Source of the DNA: Dongshaea marina
Lineage (GTDB): Bacteria > Pseudomonadota > Gammaproteobacteria > Enterobacterales > Aeromonadaceae
Direction of reading: 5' to 3'
NCBI RefSeq assembly: GCF_003072645.1
Contig: NZ_CP028897.1
Span: forward strand, 1,315,658-1,379,657
DNA length: 64,000 nucleotides
Both the position numbers and the translations under genes were made by a program. The notes beneath the pieces were generated by a model that was not told the DNA's origin, made no database searches, and saw only the letters and a list, made by a program, of their open reading frames with translations. This document shows, in pieces, positions 47,500-57,264 of this stretch. Position 1 is the first letter of the stretch; each line of letters begins with the position of its first letter.

Positions 47500-48804
47500 G
47501 TCACCTCCAGGGAAACCGGATTGCTGGTGACCCCCTCCAATTGAGCGGTTATCTGGGTGAAGTCAGCGTTCACGCCTGTGGCGATGCCTTTCAGGCTTAT
47601 GGTGGCGGCAGTTGGATTTGAGCTAATCCAGCTGACCTCTTGGGTTACATCCTGAGTGGTGTTGTCACTGTAGGTGGCCTTTGCTTCGAACTGCTGCTGG
47701 TGTCCTTTGGGAATTGATGTGTTATGTGCCGTTATCTCTAAACGCTTGATGACAGCGGCAGTCACCTGCAGGGAAATCGGATTGCTGGTGACCCCCTCCA
47801 ATTGAGCGGTTATCTGGGTGACGTCAGCGTTCACGCCTGTGGCGATGCCTTTCAGGCTTATGGTGGCGGCAGTTGGATTTGAGCTAATCCAGCTGACCTC
47901 TTGGGTTACATCCTGAGTGGTGTTGTCACTGTAGGTGGCCTTTGCTTCGAACTGCTGCTGGTGTCCTTTGGGAATTGATGTGTTATGTGCCGTTATCTCT
48001 AAACGCTTGATGACAGCGGCAGTCACCTGCAGGGAAATCGGATTGCTGGTGACCCCCTCCAATTGAGCGGTTATCTGGGTGATGTCAGCATTCACGCCTG
48101 TGGCGATGCCTTTCAGGCTTATGGTGGCGGCAGTTGGATTTGAGCTAATCCAGCTGACCTCCTGGGTTACATCCTGAGTGGTGTTGTCACTGTAGGTGGC
48201 CTTTGCTTCGAACTGCTGCTGGTGTCCTTTGGGAATTGATGTGTTATGTGCCGTTATCTCTAAACGCTTGATGACAGCGGCAGTCACCTGCAGGGAAATC
48301 GGATTGCTGGTGACCCCCTCCAATTGAGCGGTTATCTGGGTGAAGTCAGCATTCACGCCTGTGGCGATGCCTTTCAGGCTTATGGTGGCGGCAGTTGGAT
48401 TTGAGCTAATCCAGCTGACCTCCTGGGTTACATCCTGAGTGGTGTTGTCACTGTAGGTGGCCTTTGCTTCGAACTGCTGCTGGTGTCCTTTGGGAATTGA
48501 TGTGTTATGTGCCGTTATCTCTAAACGCTTGATGACAGCATCAGTCACCTGCAGGGAAATCGGATTGCTGGTGACCCCCTCCAGCTGAGCGGTTATCTGG
48601 GTGAAGTCAGCATTCACGCCTGTGGCGATGCCTTTCAGGCTTATGGTGGCGGCAGTTGGATTTGAGCTAATCCAGCTGACCTCCTGGGTTACATCCTGAG
48701 TGGTGTTGTCACTGTAGGTGGCCTTTGCTTCGAACTGCTGCTGGTGTCCTTTGGGAATTGATGTGTTATGTGCCGTTATCTCTAAACGCTTGATGACAGC
48801 GGCA
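47500..48804 (-). repeat. Five tandem 261-bp coding repeats
   Basis: The sequence GTCACCTSCAGGGAAA recurs at 47500, 47761, 48022, 48283, 48544 and 48805, an exact period of 261 bp (87 codons). Units differ at only a few positions, for example CTGACCTCTTGG/CTGACCTCCTGG and GACGTC/GATGTC/AAGTCA variants. Such DNA identity implies recent duplication or ongoing gene conversion, and copy number is likely to vary. Confidence 0.95.
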
Positions 48805-49457
48805 GTCACCTGCAGGGAAACCGGATTGCTTGTGACGTTATTCAGCCGAGCACTAATCTGAGCCATTCCCTTGCTAACGGCTGTAGCTAAGCCATCTTTT
48901 GTTATTGAGGCCACAGCTGAATCTGAACTAGACCATCTAGCCGTTTTGGTTATGTCTTGGCTCGTTTCATTACTGTAGATAGCTTTCGCTGTGTATTGTA
49001 CATGGTTGCCTTTAGCTGACTTTTTCATTGAAGGTGCTACTTCGATACTCGAGATAACAGATTCATGAACAGTAATCTCAATGGGGGTACTATCTATACC
49101 ATCGAAGCTAGCTTGAATATAACTAACTCCAGTGCTGATACCTGTTACCAGACCAGACTTGGATATAGTAGCAACATTGGGGTTGCTAGTTGACCAGTTA
49201 GCAAGAGTTGTTATTTCTTTTGTTGTTTTATTATTTGTAAGTACAGCTATATATTGAATTTTCCCCAGTGTGTATAATTTGTGTCCCGTAATTCCCTTTA
49301 TCGGATTATCAGGGGTTATTGTGATGAATTTGCTAATTACTTGTGTGGAGTCGCGATTATTAATTGGTGTTTTATTATTAGATGCATTTTCTGAATTACA
49401 GGCAAGCAGAAAAAAAGCACATAGGCTAATTATTAACTTTTGTATAATCTTCGTCAT

Positions 49458-49945
49458 ATACTGTCCATTTTTATATTTCTGGTATTATATAAGTCACTAA
49501 CTAGCTGATCCTATTACTGCTACATCTGTTGATGTGTGCTAGCAGACACGCTATGAATCCATCCATGGAAGCTCCACCGCGTCATCCATGACGCAGAGGG
49601 TCTGTTAATTCACAATTCAACAGTTGATCTACTATTTGGAACAGTTATTTAGAAACTATCGGTATATAAAAATATATATCTACAAACTATCCTTGTTTTC
49701 CTTATATTTGTTTTTCATATACGGTTATCATACTTAGGTGTAGGTAATTGCTATGTGTTTTTTTGTGTGAGTTATGTGACGAGATGTGTTGTTAGAGGTG
49801 TCTATGAAGATTTTTGCTCACGATTATAGTGTATCTGGTCAGTGTGTAATATTTTTTCGTACGATTGTCTTTTGAAAAAAAACATTGTTTTCAAAATTAT
49901 ATAACGTATAGAGATTCTATATATTGCTTTTTTGAAGAGAAGGCC
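49458..49945. other. AT-rich non-coding region upstream of the Big_2 gene
   Basis: About 490 bp of low-GC DNA with no supported gene; it must include the promoter of the Big_2 lipoprotein gene. Confidence 0.5.
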
Positions 49946-50056
49946 CTGTTCATTGTTGCTCATCACTCATTTAGAATAACTAAACTTCATGACTCGCGTC
50001 GCGAACAGAGCATTTTCAGGGGCAACAGGTTCAAAATCGGAAACATCAACGGAGCC
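49946..50056. repeat. Partial copy of the repeat found at 35166-35430
   Basis: About 110 bp, ending TCAGGGGCAACAGGTTCAAA then GAAACATCAACGGAGCC, is homologous in inverted orientation to the left end of the element near tal. In one frame it reads IFRGNRFKIGNINGA, like the end of a transposase. Only one terminus is present, so this is a decayed fragment. It abuts the stop codon of the next gene. Confidence 0.7.
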
Positions 50057-50238
50057 TAAAGTACCTCGGCTTTATTTTTCAGCTCGAACAGTTGCAGGAC
50101 CTGGGCGCGAACTTTCAGTGCCTGCTCGTGGGCCTTCTGGTAGTGGCTGTCACTGCGGCCAACCCAATAATTGCGGCGAGCTTTGAGTTCAGCCAGACGG
50201 CGTGCCAGTGCTTCGATTTGTAGCTCAAGACCTTCCAT
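50056..50238 (-). CDS. 60-aa coiled-coil protein of unknown function
   Basis: ATG 50238 (MEGLELQIEALARRL) follows GGAGGTTATT, a strong ribosome site. The protein is one charged helix (LAELKARRNYWVGRSDSH then a second helix ending NKAEVL). The stop TAG directly abuts the repeat terminus GGCTCC at 50056, so the original C-terminus may have been altered by that insertion. Family not recognised. Confidence 0.55.
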   Translation of the reverse strand: MEGLELQIEALARRLAELKARRNYWVGRSDSHYQKAHEQALKVRAQVLQLFELKNKAEVL

Positions 50239-50508
50239 AATAACCTCCAGCAATTCTCTATGGTTGGGATGCCGTTGCACCCCGATGGAGTTGCTATCTT
50301 AGGCCCGGGGCAAGCCAGGGATTGGCGCACAGTTTTTATGGCTTTATGTCGCTAAATACCGACACTTTGCACTCTTTTAGGCTAAATCGGCTTACGACGA
50401 ATCCCTTGGGCTATTGGGCGCTATATCACTGGATCTTTGTCAGCGATCTCGGTATGGTTCGCAGCCTTATTTTTGATCTGGATCAATTAATTTGAGTTGG
50501 AAGGCTGC

Positions 50509-51797
50509 GTGAACGAATTTATCCATCTGCTGGTGTTTGATCTCCTGAATCAACCGGCGATTTTTCTCGGACTGGTAACAGTGCTGGGGCTCAGCCTTGG
50601 CAAGCACTCCTTCGCTAAAGTGCTGGAGGGGGGCTCAAAGTGGTGATAGGGATCCTGGCGATCGGTATTGGTGCCCAGATCCTGCTCAAGGCCCTTGAGC
50701 CCCTGAGTGAGCTTCTCAATCATCGCTTTGGTATCCAGGGAGTGATTCCGGCTAATGAGGCAGCCTTTGCGCTGGGGATGAAGCATGCGGGGAACAGCAT
50801 AGTTCTCACCTTTCTATGTGGCTTTGCCCTGCATCTGTTGCTGGTACGGCTGTTGCCGCGGCGTTTTTACCGCAATATCTATCTGACCGCTAACATGATG
50901 CTGTTTCTGGCAAGCTTTATGGTGATGGTTTTGCCAACCCTTTGGCCTCTTAAGGGGGCTGAGTTGGTTGGGGTGGGTTCGCTGCTGTGTGCCCTTTACT
51001 GGACCTTCTCGCCCTCTTTGGTGCGGGGGATCACCAAACGGTTGATGCATCAGCCCCTGACCCTGGGGCACTGTAATCAGCTGGCGGCCTATTTGGGGGC
51101 ACAGATCGGACGTTGGGTCGGAGATCCCAAGCAGGATGCCGAAAAGCTAAAGCTCCCCGGGGGCTTTGAAATATTCCGGGATAGCACGGTCACCACTGCG
51201 ACCCTGATGCCATTGCTGTTTCTGGTATCTGCAGTGGTCGCAGGTAAGGCTGCGATCATCCCCTATAGCCAGGATCAAAATTGGCTGATCTGGTGCATCA
51301 TGCAGGGGTTCTCTTTTGCTGCTGGTATGTTTGTACTTTTAAGCGGGGTCAGGCTCTTTATCGGCTCGATGATCCCTGCTTTTGAGGGGATCACCCGGGT
51401 ATTGATCCCGGGGGCGGTTCCGGCGCTTGATTGCACCACGTTTTTTCCCTTTTCACCTGTGGCATCCCTGCTGGGTTTTATCGCGGCGATTGGTGGAGCC
51501 CTGGCTTCGATGGGGCTGCTTATGCTCTGCCATTCCAAGATTATCGTCTTCCCGAGTCCGATCATCATGTTTTTTGATGGCGGATTGATCGGGGTGTTTG
51601 CCAACCGCAGCGGCGGAGTTCGCGGCACCCTGGTGGCGGGTTTTGTGATGAGTCTTATCGGTCACCTGGGTTATCTTTTGGTCTACCCAATGACCGGGGT
51701 CCTGGTGGGATCTGGGATCACCTTCTCTAACATCGATGACACCCTGCTATGGATGCCGCTCTACTACCTGGCAAAATGGCTAACAACGCTGTTTTAG
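50509..51797 (+). CDS. ulaA: PTS ascorbate-type permease EIIC (UlaA/SgaT), with an apparent frameshift
   Basis: Membrane component of an L-ascorbate-type PTS. GTG 50509 follows GGAAGG. The first frame reads LLVFDLLNQPAIFLGLV and ends after LEGGSKW. Adding one G to the six-G run 50628-50633 gives LEGGLKVVIGILAIGIGAQ and a 429-aa protein with about 11 membrane segments, including the UlaA segments GVIPANEAAFALGMKHAG and FFDGGLIGVFANRSGG. The usual EIIB and EIIA genes (ulaBC) and catabolic genes are absent nearby, so it is an orphan permease here. The 170 bp upstream hold no gene. Confidence 0.85.
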
Positions 51798-51829
51798 TTA
51801 CCTTGACTGTATGCAGAATGAGCAAACAA

Positions 51830-51877
51830 ACCACTATATATTGATCTTAATCAATTATTAAACCACTATATGTGACA
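51830..51877 (+). promoter_or_regulatory. Paired NrdR boxes upstream of nrdA
   Basis: Two related sites ACCACTATATATTGA (from 51830) and ACCACTATATGTGAC (from 51862) lie 32 bp apart, about three helical turns. NrdR boxes occur as such pairs upstream of ribonucleotide reductase operons. The sites are imperfect palindromes, but position and spacing fit well. Confidence 0.65.
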
Positions 51878-52025
51878 TACGGTTCCCCAACGGGATCAAA
51901 AGGGAATGCGGTGAAAATCCGCAGCTGCCCCCGCAACTGTCAATGTGAGTCACCCCCAACAGCCACTGGATTTTCCGGGAAGGCGGGATGTGATGCTGAG
52001 CATGAGCCAGGAGACCTGCCGTGAC
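51875..52025 (+). ncRNA. Cobalamin riboswitch
   Basis: The adenosylcobalamin aptamer core is visible in order: CGGTTCCCC, AAGGGAATGCGGTGAAAATC, CGCAGCTGCCCCCGCAACTGT, the B12 box AGCCACTG at 51961, GGGAAGGCG and GAGCCAGGAGACCTGCC. It lies about 135 nt upstream of nrdA. Riboswitches of this class shut off B12-independent enzymes when B12 is present, so class Ia reductase would be made only in B12 shortage. Confidence 0.95.
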
Positions 52026-52135
52026 CGCGCCTATGGCGCAATCTTCTATAGTCAAACATCGGGCGGGGCGATCCGGTGGTGACCTTAACGTGGACGCATG
52101 TTGCGTTGACGTGTCTGTGTCATAGCCTTCCCCTG

Positions 52136-52161
52136 CCTTGTCGATGAGGTGCACGACAAGG
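52136..52161 (+). promoter_or_regulatory. Hairpin at the nrdA ribosome site
   Basis: Perfect 8-bp stem CCTTGTCG / CGACAAGG with the likely Shine-Dalgarno (GAGGT) in its 10-nt loop and the first base of GTG 52161 at its foot. It is a candidate expression platform for translational control by the upstream riboswitch. Confidence 0.5.
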
Positions 52162-54430
52162 TGAACGCACAAACCATTCATGTTACCAAACGAGACGGCC
52201 ATCAAGAGCTGCTGGATTTGGATAAGATCCACCGGGTTTTAAACTGGGCTGCTGAAGGGCTTGATGCCGTTTCTGTCTCCCAGGTTGAGCTTAGGGCTCA
52301 TCTGCAGCTACATGATGGGATCTCAACTTGTGATATCCATGAAACCCTGATCAAGTCCGCCGCCGATCTCATCAGTGAGCAAGCCCCGGACTATCAATAC
52401 CTGGCCGCCAGGCTCAATATCTTTCATCTTCGCAAGAGGGCCTATGGTGAGTTCACTCCACCTCCTCTGTATCAACATGTGGCCAGGCTGGTGGATCTCA
52501 AGCGCTACGACCCGGCGCTACTCATCGATTACAGCATGGATGAATTCCAAGAGATGGAGCTGTTTTTAGATCATAACAGAGATCTTAATTTTGCCTATGC
52601 GGCGGTTAAGCAGCTGGAGGGTAAATACCTGGTACAGGATAGGGTCAGCGGTACCTACTATGAGAGTCCGCAGTTTCTCTATCTGCTGATCGGCGCCTGC
52701 CTTTTTGCAAGCTATGACAGGGCGGTAAGACTTGATTATATTCGGCGCTTTTATGATGCGGTTTCTACCTTTAAGCTCTCCTTGCCGACGCCTATCATGG
52801 CCGGGGTACGGACCCCGACCCGGCAGTTTAGCTCTTGTGTGTTGATCGAGTGTGGTGATTCCCTGGATTCGATCAATGCGACCAGCTCGGCGATCGTCCG
52901 TTATGTCAGCCAGCGGGCCGGAATCGGCATCAATGCCGGGAGGATTCGTGCCCAGGGCTCAGCGATCCGTGGCGGTGAGGCTTACCACACCGGATGTATC
53001 CCATTTTTCAAGCATTTTCAGAGCGCGGTGAAGTGTTGCTCTCAGGGGGAGTCCGTGGCGGAGCTGCCACCTTATTTTATCCCCTGTGGCATCTGGAGGC
53101 CCCTGAGCTTTTAGTGCTTAAGAATAATCGGGGAGTGGAAGAGAACCGGGTTCGCCACATGGACTATGGGGTACAACTGAACCGATTGATGTACCAAAGA
53201 CTATTGAGCAATGGGGAGATCACCCTGTTTAGCCCATCTGATGTACCCGATCTCTATGAGGCTTTTTTTTCAGATCAGAACGAATTCGAGCGTCTTTATC
53301 TTGGCTATGAACAGGACCTATCGATTCGAAGCCGCAAGATTAAGGCACTGGATCTTTTCTCCAGCTTGCTCCAGGAGCGAGCTTCGACGGGGCGTGTCTA
53401 TATTCAAAATGTCGATCACTGCAACACTCATAGTCCCTTTGATCCGACAAAAGCTCCGGTGCGCCAGTCCAACCTGTGCCTTGAGATCGCTCTGCCGACC
53501 CGCCCCTTAGAGAATATTAACGACGAGCAGGGAGAGATCGCCCTGTGCACCCTGGCAGCCTTTAACTTAGGGGCCATTGAAAGCCTTGAAGAGCTGGAGC
53601 CCCTGGCCGATTTGATCGTCAGGGCTCTGGATAGCTTGTTGGATTATCAGGACTACCCGGTTGCAGCGGCCAGGCGTGCCTCATTGGAGCGCCGGGCCCT
53701 GGGGGTTGGGGTGATCAATTATGCCTATTATCTGGCGAAACGCGGTGCTCGCTACTCGGATGGTTCGGCACTGGAGCTGACCCACCAAACTTTTGAGGCC
53801 ATTCAATTCTCCCTACTCAGGGCTTCAAACCGCCTTGCCCGGGAACGGGGTGCCTGTGAAGGCTTTGCCGATACCCGCTATGCGGCCGGTGAGTTACCGA
53901 TTGATCACTATAAATCGGATATAGACAGCTATTGTGCCCCATCCTATCACTGTGATTGGGAGAGCCTGCGACTGGATATTCTTCAGCATGGGCTACGTAA
54001 CTCAACACTGACGGCCCTGATGCCCTCTGAGACTTCATCGCAAATCAGTAATGCCACCAATGGTATTGAGCCTCCGCGGGGTTATGTCAGTGTCAAGGCT
54101 TCCAAGGATGGGATCTTAAAGCAGGTAGTGCCCGAGCTCTCCAGGCTGCGCCCGGCTTATGAACTGCTGTGGCAGATCCCGAATAACCAGGGCTATCTGC
54201 AGCTGGTGGGGGTGATGCAAAAATTTGTTGATCAGGCGATCTCGGCTAACACCAACTATGATCCCGGGCGCTTTGCCGAAGGGAAGGTTCCGATGCAGCA
54301 ACTGATGGAGGATCTGCTGCTCGCCTATAAATATGGGCTCAAGGCCCTTTATTACCATAACACCCGGGACGGCGCGGGCCAGCAACCTGAAGCTGATGAT
54401 GGCTGCAGTGGTGGGGCTTGTAAGATTTAG
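52161..54430 (+). CDS. nrdA: Class Ia ribonucleotide reductase alpha subunit, with an apparent frameshift
   Basis: Catalytic subunit that makes dNDPs from NDPs with NrdB. GTG 52161 gives MNAQTIHVTKRDG, aligning with E. coli MNQNLLVTKRDG; an in-frame GTG at 52149 is less likely. An ATP-cone (residues about 5-95) precedes the barrel. The active-site cysteine region is SSCVLIECGDS, and the C-terminal shuttle is CSGGACKI. The first frame runs to 53114. One extra G in the five-G run 53045-53049 restores KCCSQGGVRGGAATLFYP, joins it to 54430, and gives 756 aa (E. coli 761). Confidence 0.95.
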
Positions 54431-54609
54431 CGGCATCTTAATCTTTGTATAGAGCAGGATATTCTGGTGGCTGCATGTCGACACGCAACTAGCCGTCCTT
54501 GGGGCTCTGCTGCTGCGTCCGTGCAGCAGAAGGTCGACTTAGCATCTCCCCTGAATATCTTTTCTTCAATCTTTTTAAGTTGCCGCTTATTTTAATTAGA
54601 GGGATAAAT

Positions 54610-55710
54610 ATGAGTTACCAAAGTTTTAATCAGAATCGTTTTTCAACCTTCGAACAGCCGTTATTTTTCGGTGAAAATGTCAATGTGTCGCGCTATGATC
54701 GCCAAAGATACCCGATCTTCGAGCAGTTAATCGAAAAACAGCTCTCGTTTTTCTGGCGCCCCGAGGAGGTCGACCTGAGCCGGGATCGTCAGGATTTTCG
54801 GGCGTTGCCTGAGCATGAGCAGCATATTTTCCTGAGTAATCTTAAGTACCAGACTCTGCTCGATAGCGTGCAGGGGCGCTCTCCCAATATGGCATTTCTG
54901 CCGATCGTTTCCCTGCCTGAGCTGGAGACCTGGATTGAGACCTGGAGTTTTAGTGAGACCATCCATTCGCGCTCCTATACTCACATCATTCGCAATATCA
55001 TCACCGAGCCTGGAGAGGTGTTCGATGACATAGTCGAGAATCCGGAGATCGTGAAACGGGCCGAGGCGGTGACCTGTCATTACGACAAACTGATTGAACT
55101 GGCCCAGCGCTACTTGCTTGCCAAGGAGAGTGTCGAGCTCAGAGAGCTTAAAAAATCTCTTTATCTCACCCTGGCTTCGGTGAATGTTTTGGAGGCGATC
55201 CGCTTTTATGTGAGTTTTGCCTGCAGCTTTGCTTTTGCCGAGCGGGCCACCATGGAGGGTAATGCGAAAATCATTAAGCTGATTGCCCGGGATGAGGCGC
55301 TGCACCTGACCGGGACCCAGCATCTTCTGAATATTCTGGCGACCAGTGATGATGATCCGCAGATGTGCCAGATTGCCCGGGAGTATGAGGGGGAGGTGAG
55401 GGCCCTGTTTGCAGAGGCGGCCATTCAGGAGAAGCAGTGGGCGGAGTATCTTTTCAAGGATGGCTCAATGATCGGGCTTAATAGCGAGATCCTGGGTCAA
55501 TACATTGAGTTTATTACCAATCAGCGGCTGCAGGCTCTCGGTTTGGACTCACTGTTTGAGTCTAAACCTAACCCCTTGCCCTGGATGGATGCCTGGCTTG
55601 CCAGTGATAATGTGCAGGTGGCTCCTCAGGAGGCGGAGATCAGCTCCTATCTGGTGGGAGCCATCGACAGCGATGTCAACACCAGTGCCCTGGCAGGCTT
55701 TGAGCTCTGA
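54610..55710 (+). CDS. nrdB: Class Ia ribonucleotide reductase beta subunit
   Basis: Di-iron tyrosyl-radical subunit. In this 366-aa protein iron ligands Asp85, Glu116 and His119 lie in LLDSVQGRS and [12 protein letters not shown]; the radical tyrosine is Tyr123 in [10 protein letters not shown], as in E. coli (Tyr122). The second ligand set is [11 protein letters not shown] and [13 protein letters not shown] 54610 follows TAGAGGGATAAAT. It lies 179 bp after nrdA and overlaps yfaE by one base. Confidence 0.97.
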   Translation: MSYQSFNQNRFSTFEQPLFFGENVNVSRYDRQRYPIFEQLIEKQLSFFWRPEEVDLSRDRQDFRALPEHEQHIFLSNLKYQTLLDSVQGRSPNMAFLPIVSLPELETWIETWSFSETIHSRSYTHIIRNIITEPGEVFDDIVENPEIVKRAEAVTCHYDKLIELAQRYLLAKESVELRELKKSLYLTLASVNVLEAIRFYVSFACSFAFAERATMEGNAKIIKLIARDEALHLTGTQHLLNILATSDDDPQMCQIAREYEGEVRALFAEAAIQEKQWAEYLFKDGSMIGLNSEILGQYIEFITNQRLQALGLDSLFESKPNPLPWMDAWLASDNVQVAPQEAEISSYLVGAIDSDVNTSALAGFEL

Positions 55711-55967
55711 TGCCTGAGGAAACTTCTATGATAGAGCTTCAGCCCTCAGATCGGGGCTGTTGCCGGCCTGTGTTGGAGCGGCTTGAGGCTCAGGATATTC
55801 GACTGCCATTTCAGTGTCGCTCTGGGTATTGTGGTGCCTGTCGGGTTAAGCGTGTTTCAGGTGAAGTGGAGTATCTGCTGGAGCCGTTGGCGTTTTTCCG
55901 GGAAGATGAGATCCTCCCATGTTGCTGCGTGGCGAAAGGAAAGCTCACTCTCAAGCGGTGGAGGTGA
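55710..55967 (+). CDS. yfaE: 2Fe-2S ferredoxin YfaE
   Basis: A small ferredoxin that supplies electrons to rebuild the NrdB di-iron-tyrosyl cofactor. In this 85-aa protein the cluster cysteines are in FQCRSGYCGACRVK and ILPCCCVAKG. The ATG overlaps the nrdB stop as TGATG, so the genes are translationally coupled, matching the nrdAB-yfaE order of E. coli. An internal ATG at 55728 is possible. Confidence 0.93.
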   Translation: MPEETSMIELQPSDRGCCRPVLERLEAQDIRLPFQCRSGYCGACRVKRVSGEVEYLLEPLAFFREDEILPCCCVAKGKLTLKRWR

Positions 55968-56234
55968 GATGATTTACTAGGCTTTTACCCGGGTATTTTA
56001 GCCAGTATTATCATAACTTTGCCGAAGATGGCCGCTATTTCTCATTTTTTGCTGTGAGATCTAGTGCCTTAGATGAGTGAGCCGGTAAAGTAATTGAACC
56101 CTCCCGGGATCTATGAGAGAGTTTCGGGACAATTTGCCTCATCTAGTGGGCAAACTGACTACTTTTCTGGGTTAATTTGATTACGATAGCAACAGCTATC
56201 CGGCTTTTCGTTCAAGAGGTAGCTCATTTCGACG

Positions 56235-56854
56235 ATGAACGTTTCCACTCTCGCGGTTTTTGTGCCGACATTCTTTTTTGTATCCCTGACTCCGGGGCTT
56301 TGCATGACTCTGGCTTTAACCATGGGGATGACGATGGGGGTTCGGCGTACCCTATGGATGATGGTTGGAGAGCTCCTCGGTGTCGCCCTGGTTGGAGTTG
56401 CGGCTGTAATCGGTGTTGCGGCCGTGATGCTGCAATATCCTTTGCTCTTTACCCTGATCAAGTTTGCCGGTGGTGTCTACCTTTGTTATCTCGGGGTGCA
56501 GATGTGGCTCTCCAAGGGAAAGATGGCCTTCTCAGCAGAGCGCTCTGAGCAATCAACTCAGCCCGGATTGGCTCTCGCCGGTCAGGGATTTATGACGGCG
56601 GTAACCAACCCTAAGGGCTGGGCTTTTTTTGTCTCCTTACTGCCTCCTTTCATCAATCCACATCAGTCGATGGCGCCTCAGATCGTCATGTTGCTGTCGA
56701 TCATTTTGCTACTGGAGTTCTCCTGCCTGATGCTTTATGCCACGGGGGGAGTCGGTTGAGTTACTTTTTAAGTAAGAGCGGCAATGTCAGGCTGATGAAC
56801 CGGATCGCCGGGACTTTGATGCTTGGGGTCGGGATCTGGCTGGCTGCTGGATAG
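56235..56854 (+). CDS. LysE/RhtB-family exporter, with an apparent frameshift
   Basis: Inner-membrane amino-acid exporter of the LysE superfamily; in this 206-aa (repaired) protein FFFVSLTPGLCMTLALTMGMTMGVRRT is the typical N-terminus and TAVTNPKGWAFFVSLLPPFI the central motif. The first frame stops at TGA 56757 after YATGGVG. One extra G in the six-G run 56744-56749 gives YATGGSRLSYFLSKSGN, restores the last membrane segment (IAGTLMLGVGIWLAAG) and ends at 56854. The substrate is unknown. The 260 bp upstream (55975-56234) show no gene. Confidence 0.85.
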
Positions 56855-56861
56855 GCTGGTT

Positions 56862-57128
56862 ATGCATTTTGATGTTTCAATAAACCAGGAGACTTTTTGG
56901 GCCTCCTGGGTGTTTATTCTGGTGGCTTTGAGCTGGCTTCCCAATATTCGTGTCAGGCGATGGCTGGGGGGACTGCATGCTTTCTTGGTTGCGGTATTTG
57001 TATGCCACTTGATGGACAACCACCTTCTGATAGGAGGTGCTGCCTTTATTGGAGCTGGGGCGGTGAACTACTTTGTCCCGCTATGGCTGCGAAGATTCAG
57101 CAAACCTAAACAGCCCAAAGGGAAGTGA
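56862..57128 (+). CDS. Small membrane protein of unknown function
   Basis: An 88-aa protein starting MHFDVSINQETFWASW, with three hydrophobic stretches (about residues 13-25, 38-50 and 55-73) and a basic tail (RRFSKPKQPKGK). It starts 7 bp after the exporter gene and is probably co-transcribed. No family recognised. Confidence 0.6.
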   Translation: MHFDVSINQETFWASWVFILVALSWLPNIRVRRWLGGLHAFLVAVFVCHLMDNHLLIGGAAFIGAGAVNYFVPLWLRRFSKPKQPKGK

Positions 57129-57264
57129 GAGCACGTCTGCTACTTTTCTTCCTTCTGCTAGCGGCACTTCCCATTGCTGACAGCCTGCGTCAATTCAAGT
57201 AGACTCGAAGCGCTTTCACAAAATTTACAAATCTTTAAAAAACCATTCTTAAGGTAGGGAACTT

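Larger units (their letters stand above)
46039..49457 (-). pseudogene. Bacterial Ig-like (Big_2) repeat lipoprotein, split by an IS982 element
   Basis: ATG 49457 follows GGACAGTAT and opens a lipoprotein signal (LCAFFLLACNS, lipobox Cys at about residue 20). The protein is a chain of Big_2 immunoglobulin-like domains (W-x-S-S-x-x-x-x-A-x-(I/V)-x3-G-x-(A/V)-x-(G/A)), two or three divergent N-terminal ones and then five nearly identical 87-residue repeats. The element at 46458-47433 breaks it after LEVGLN. The frame resumes as YQYKAEATYSDNT and ends at 46039 (GKNIGGPQ). Removing the element and one 7-bp duplication gives 811 aa in frame. It is probably a surface adhesin-like protein. The truncated 674-aa form may still be exported. 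Confidence 0.85.

Noticed and set aside
47500-48804. Tandem repeat considered as CRISPR
   Set aside because: Units are 261 bp without spacers and lie in frame inside a protein gene.
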